Shown here: piece by piece, positions 61,403-64,000 of the stretch
Layout: every line of letters begins with the position of its first letter
Numbering within the stretch: the first letter of the stretch is position 1
Source: Saccharibacillus nicotianae
Lineage (GTDB): Bacteria; Bacillota; Bacilli; Paenibacillales; Paenibacillaceae
Assembly (NCBI RefSeq): GCF_042681745.1
Contig: NZ_JBHUGF010000010.1
Coordinates: 868,001-932,000 of the forward strand
DNA length: 64,000 nucleotides
Reading direction: 5' to 3'
Made by a program: the position numbers and the translations under genes
The notes under the pieces: generated by a model
Seen by the model: the letters and a program-made list of their open reading frames with translations, nothing else
The model's database searches: none
What the model was told of the DNA's origin: nothing

Positions 61403-62449
61403 ATGAATAGTCATCTGAACGGTATTGATATATCTTCTTTGCCTAAAATAGATTTACATGTTCATCTGGATGGAAGTTTACGCCCGCAGACAGTACTTGA
61501 TTTAGCGGAAAGTCATGGGGTTCTATTGCCGACGACAGATAAGCATGCATTACTCTCCCATATGCAGGTGAATGAAGATTGTAGTAGTCTGCAAGACTAT
61601 TTAAGCAAATTTCATTTTACAACTCGCTTTTTACAAACGGCTGTTGCTTTAGAACGGGTAGCTTTTGAAATTGTGGAAAAAGCAAACAGGCATCACTGTA
61701 AATATATCGAGATTCGCTTTGCTCCTCAATTGCATCGTGAACGTGGATTGTATACAGAAGAAGTGATTCATTATGTGCTTGCAGGTCTGAAGCGTGGTGA
61801 ACAACAGTTCGGTGTACGGGCGCGTGGGATTGCGATCTGCATGCGTCATCATGATCATCAACAAAATATGGAAGTGATTCATGCTGCTTCAAAATATATA
61901 GGAAAAGGTCTGGTCGCTGTCGATCTAGCCGGTGACGAAGCATCATATCCACCTGAATTATTTCGTGAGATTTTTGCAGCTTCTCATCGTAGAGATATTC
62001 CAGTCACTATTCATGCAGGAGAAGCGGCAGGAGCTGCTAATATTCATGAAGCGGTATCCAATCTAGGAGCTACACGCATCGGTCATGGTGTACGTTTGCA
62101 AGAAGCTCCGGCGATTATGGATATGATGATTGCCCGTCAGATTCCGCTTGAAATGTGTCCGGTGAGCAATATTCAGACCAAAGCGGTATCCAACTGGGAA
62201 AGCTATCCGATTCGAGATTATTTTGAACGTGGATTGATGATTACAGTCAATACAGATAATCCAGGTGTATCGGGCACAAGTATGACCAAAGAATATCGTA
62301 TTCTAGCAGAGCGCTTTGGCTTTACTCCGTCTGAATTAGGTAAAATCGCTATGAATGGAGCTCAGGCTGCTTTTTTAGAAGAAAGTGAAAAAGCTAAATT
62401 AAAACGAGAATTGCGAGAAGAATTTGCTAATCTGGGCATTTCAGTATAA
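61403..62449 (+). CDS. add: Adenosine deaminase
   Basis: This 348-residue enzyme of the amidohydrolase fold has the zinc pair in KIDLHVHLDGSLRPQTV, the zinc ligand His and catalytic Glu in VTIHAGEAAG, the catalytic His in TRIGHGVRL, LEMCPVSNIQTKAV, and the Asp pair in TVNTDNPGVSGTSM. It converts adenosine or deoxyadenosine to inosine in purine salvage. Related enzymes use adenine or other aminopurines, but the length and motifs fit adenosine deaminase best. AAGAGGAGGG precedes the ATG. The gap before it (61233-61402) has ATGAACATT near 61346, only a partial PurR box. Confidence 0.9.
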   Translation: MNSHLNGIDISSLPKIDLHVHLDGSLRPQTVLDLAESHGVLLPTTDKHALLSHMQVNEDCSSLQDYLSKFHFTTRFLQTAVALERVAFEIVEKANRHHCKYIEIRFAPQLHRERGLYTEEVIHYVLAGLKRGEQQFGVRARGIAICMRHHDHQQNMEVIHAASKYIGKGLVAVDLAGDEASYPPELFREIFAASHRRDIPVTIHAGEAAGAANIHEAVSNLGATRIGHGVRLQEAPAIMDMMIARQIPLEMCPVSNIQTKAVSNWESYPIRDYFERGLMITVNTDNPGVSGTSMTKEYRILAERFGFTPSELGKIAMNGAQAAFLEESEKAKLKRELREEFANLGISV

Positions 62450-62639
62450 AAAAATTCATCTCAATATTGTTGGTATACTATTTCATTTGGTGCAGATATT
62501 TGATAAATAAATGTAAAGCATTGTAGATATAGTAAGATATGCTGAAGTATTATAATCGCGTATCTTAGTCAGAGGATATCGACAGCCTTACAAAATCGAA
62601 AAATATCACCATACACAATAGAATCATATGATCATGCGC

Positions 62640-62668
62640 AAGACTTTCCGTTAGAAGAGGAAAGTCTT
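62640..62668 (+). terminator. Terminator between adenosine deaminase and LanM genes
   Basis: AAGACTTTCC (62640-62649) pairs with GGAAAGTCTT (62659-62668) around a 9-nt loop and is followed by T residues. The stem can be extended by GCG/CGC. The 62450-62854 gap holds no gene; in particular no lanthipeptide precursor was found in it. Confidence 0.9.
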
Positions 62669-62854
62669 TTTTGCGTATGTTTGGTCATGCGCTATAAACA
62701 GGTTTGTCTTGTAATACAGCAAGTAATCGTTAGAAAAATATACAAAGTATCGTATGTGTAAGTGTGCGTTCAATACTCAATTCAATCTAGAAGATCACCA
62801 TTATAATAATAGTCAGTACTACATATAATCCAATGCAAAGGGGACAAGTACGTC

Positions 62855-64000
62855 ATGACCTTATTAGATATTTGTAAATTAAAAACAGCCACTTATCTAC
62901 AAGAACGAGTAATCACGGAACCTATATCTACAACGAATGAAGCATTGGAACAATGGACAGAATATATTCAATTACCTGCACAGTATAGACACGCTTTTTT
63001 GGAAAGTTACAGTAAGTCTGAACAAGAATTCAACTCCTTAACCGATCATCTGGCTCCAGATATAAAGTTGGCAGATCAACAGAAATGGATCGATGATCTA
63101 CAGCAATTGATGAGTAATTTTGATGCTAATGAAAGTGTGTTATATGCGGTAAAAGGGCATATTCCTACAGATCACCCTTATTTGTGTTTTACATATCCTT
63201 TTTTACGCTGGATGCAACAGATTATTGATACCGATATTCCTCAGACTTCTAAAGTGGATCAACAAGCAGTTGTATCTGCAATTTTGGAAGCAACGTTACA
63301 GACAGTACTGAAATTATCTGTGAAAGTCTTAACAGTAGAGATTAACAAACTTAGTAAGCATTCGTTGTTAATAGGAAATACTCCTGAAGCAAGATATCAG
63401 AATTTTTGTAGTAAGTTGCAACAACGGCAGTACTTTACACAGTTAGTTTATGAGTATCCAACGATGTTTCGCATGATTATTGAAGAAAGTATACAGCAGA
63501 AAAACTTTTTACTTGAAGCAGTAGAACATTTGATTTCAGATTTTAATCAGATTCAAGATCGATTTGGAGTATTAGGAGCTTTGACCGCGATAGAAATGAA
63601 TAAAGGAGACAGTCATTGTGGTAAGAAAACGGTGCTGATCTGCGGATTTGAACATGGCAAAGTGGTATACAAGCCTAAGCCTTTGCAAGTGAATATTCAT
63701 GTGAATCAGATTATCGAATATATGAATAATCAAGGACTAGAATATCCCATTAAGCCTTTGCCTGTAATCGCTTATGAAGATTATGGATGGCAAGCTTATA
63801 TCGAACAAGTCAGTAGTACATCAGAAGCAGAGATTGAAGAATTGTATTACAAAGTAGGCGTATATATCTGCTTATTACATGTGCTGATGGGAAGTGATAT
63901 GCATGCTGAAAATGTAATTATGTCAGGCAATAATCCATATTTTGTAGATTTGGAATCTTTATTTCAAGGCTATGATAGTCAAGATTTGCATGAAGAGACT
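62855..64000 (+). CDS. lanM: Partial LanM-type class II lanthipeptide synthetase (C-terminus off window)
   Basis: An open frame of 382 codons runs off the right edge. The N-terminus has the LanM dehydratase domain (DUF4135): LPAQYRHAFLESYSKSEQEF, HPYLCFTYPFLRWM, VVYKPKPLQVNIHVNQ, LLHVLMGSDMHAENVIMSG, and VDLESLFQGY. These carry the kinase-like residues that phosphorylate Ser and Thr of a precursor before elimination. The C-terminal cyclase domain with zinc-binding Cys-Cys-His would lie outside the window. AAAGGGG lies upstream of the ATG at 62855. The precursor gene is not upstream and must lie beyond 64000 or elsewhere. Confidence 0.88.
   Translation, partial: MTLLDICKLKTATYLQERVITEPISTTNEALEQWTEYIQLPAQYRHAFLESYSKSEQEFNSLTDHLAPDIKLADQQKWIDDLQQLMSNFDANESVLYAVKGHIPTDHPYLCFTYPFLRWMQQIIDTDIPQTSKVDQQAVVSAILEATLQTVLKLSVKVLTVEINKLSKHSLLIGNTPEARYQNFCSKLQQRQYFTQLVYEYPTMFRMIIEESIQQKNFLLEAVEHLISDFNQIQDRFGVLGALTAIEMNKGDSHCGKKTVLICGFEHGKVVYKPKPLQVNIHVNQIIEYMNNQGLEYPIKPLPVIAYEDYGWQAYIEQVSSTSEAEIEELYYKVGVYICLLHVLMGSDMHAENVIMSGNNPYFVDLESLFQGYDSQDLHEET

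Overview
The window looks like chromosomal DNA of a Paenibacillus-type member of the Bacillota. The backbone is moderately A+T-rich. Strong Shine-Dalgarno sites, YesM/YesN two-component regulation, Lpl-type sugar ABC transport, many secreted or cytoplasmic glycoside hydrolases, a T-box leader, sigma-D-type promoters and cre-like sites all fit that group. The species cannot be named from the sequence alone. I saw no rRNA, tRNA, CRISPR array or insertion sequence.

Layout. 1-4.4 kb: a GAF/LuxR-like regulator cut by the left edge, a methyltransferase, a saccharopine-dehydrogenase-like oxidoreductase, and a PatA-type aminotransferase behind a T-box leader that appears to read a lysine codon. 4.5-25.1 kb: a plant-polysaccharide locus. 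It holds a large secreted clan GH-A hydrolase, a GH2 beta-mannosidase, a GH106-like hydrolase, a GH140/DUF4038-like hydrolase, a YesN/YesM pair, a colicin-immunity-like orphan, a TetR/SDR pair and an LplB-LplC-LplA-type ABC importer. The secreted hydrolase and the importer share paired direct repeats with a 21-nt period upstream, which are good candidates for the YesN-like operator. 25-39.5 kb: mixed backbone genes. These include a YvyF-like flagellar protein, glyoxalase-fold proteins, AraC and ArsR regulators, an SPFH protein with a divergent NAD-kinase-fold partner, a SulP transporter, DegV, DUF1836 and two paralogous chemoreceptors with sigma-D-like promoters. 39.8-41.2 kb: a GH27 alpha-galactosidase with a perfect cre site.

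41.4-50.0 kb is the accessory region of most interest. A NERD-nuclease/UvrD-type helicase fusion and a membrane-anchored Mrr-like nuclease lead into a strikingly A+T-rich block of five consecutive TIR-domain genes (44073-50017). The five are SLOG-like+TIR, a stand-alone ThsB-like TIR, a MazF/PemK-like+TIR fusion, TIR-like+TIR+SLOG-like, and a novel N-terminus+TIR. No SIR2-type Thoeris effector is present. All TIR copies except the most N-terminal one of the fourth protein keep a Glu in the usual catalytic position. My leading hypothesis is a multi-TIR, SLOG-coupled nucleotide-signalling anti-phage system that has not been described as a unit.

50-64 kb: small hypotheticals, a GNAT gene broken by an amber codon, two related lipoproteins, a retropepsin-like protein, a secreted GH26 mannanase sharing a 14-base operator with the 4.7-kb hydrolase, a beta-propeller lipoprotein, a discoidin-like secreted protein, an OmpR/histidine-kinase pair, a SUKH-type protein, adenosine deaminase, and the first 382 codons of a LanM-type lanthipeptide synthetase running off the right edge. 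GH2, GH26 and GH27 together suggest galactomannan use. The GH106- and GH140-like enzymes suggest rhamnogalacturonan-type pectin use as well.
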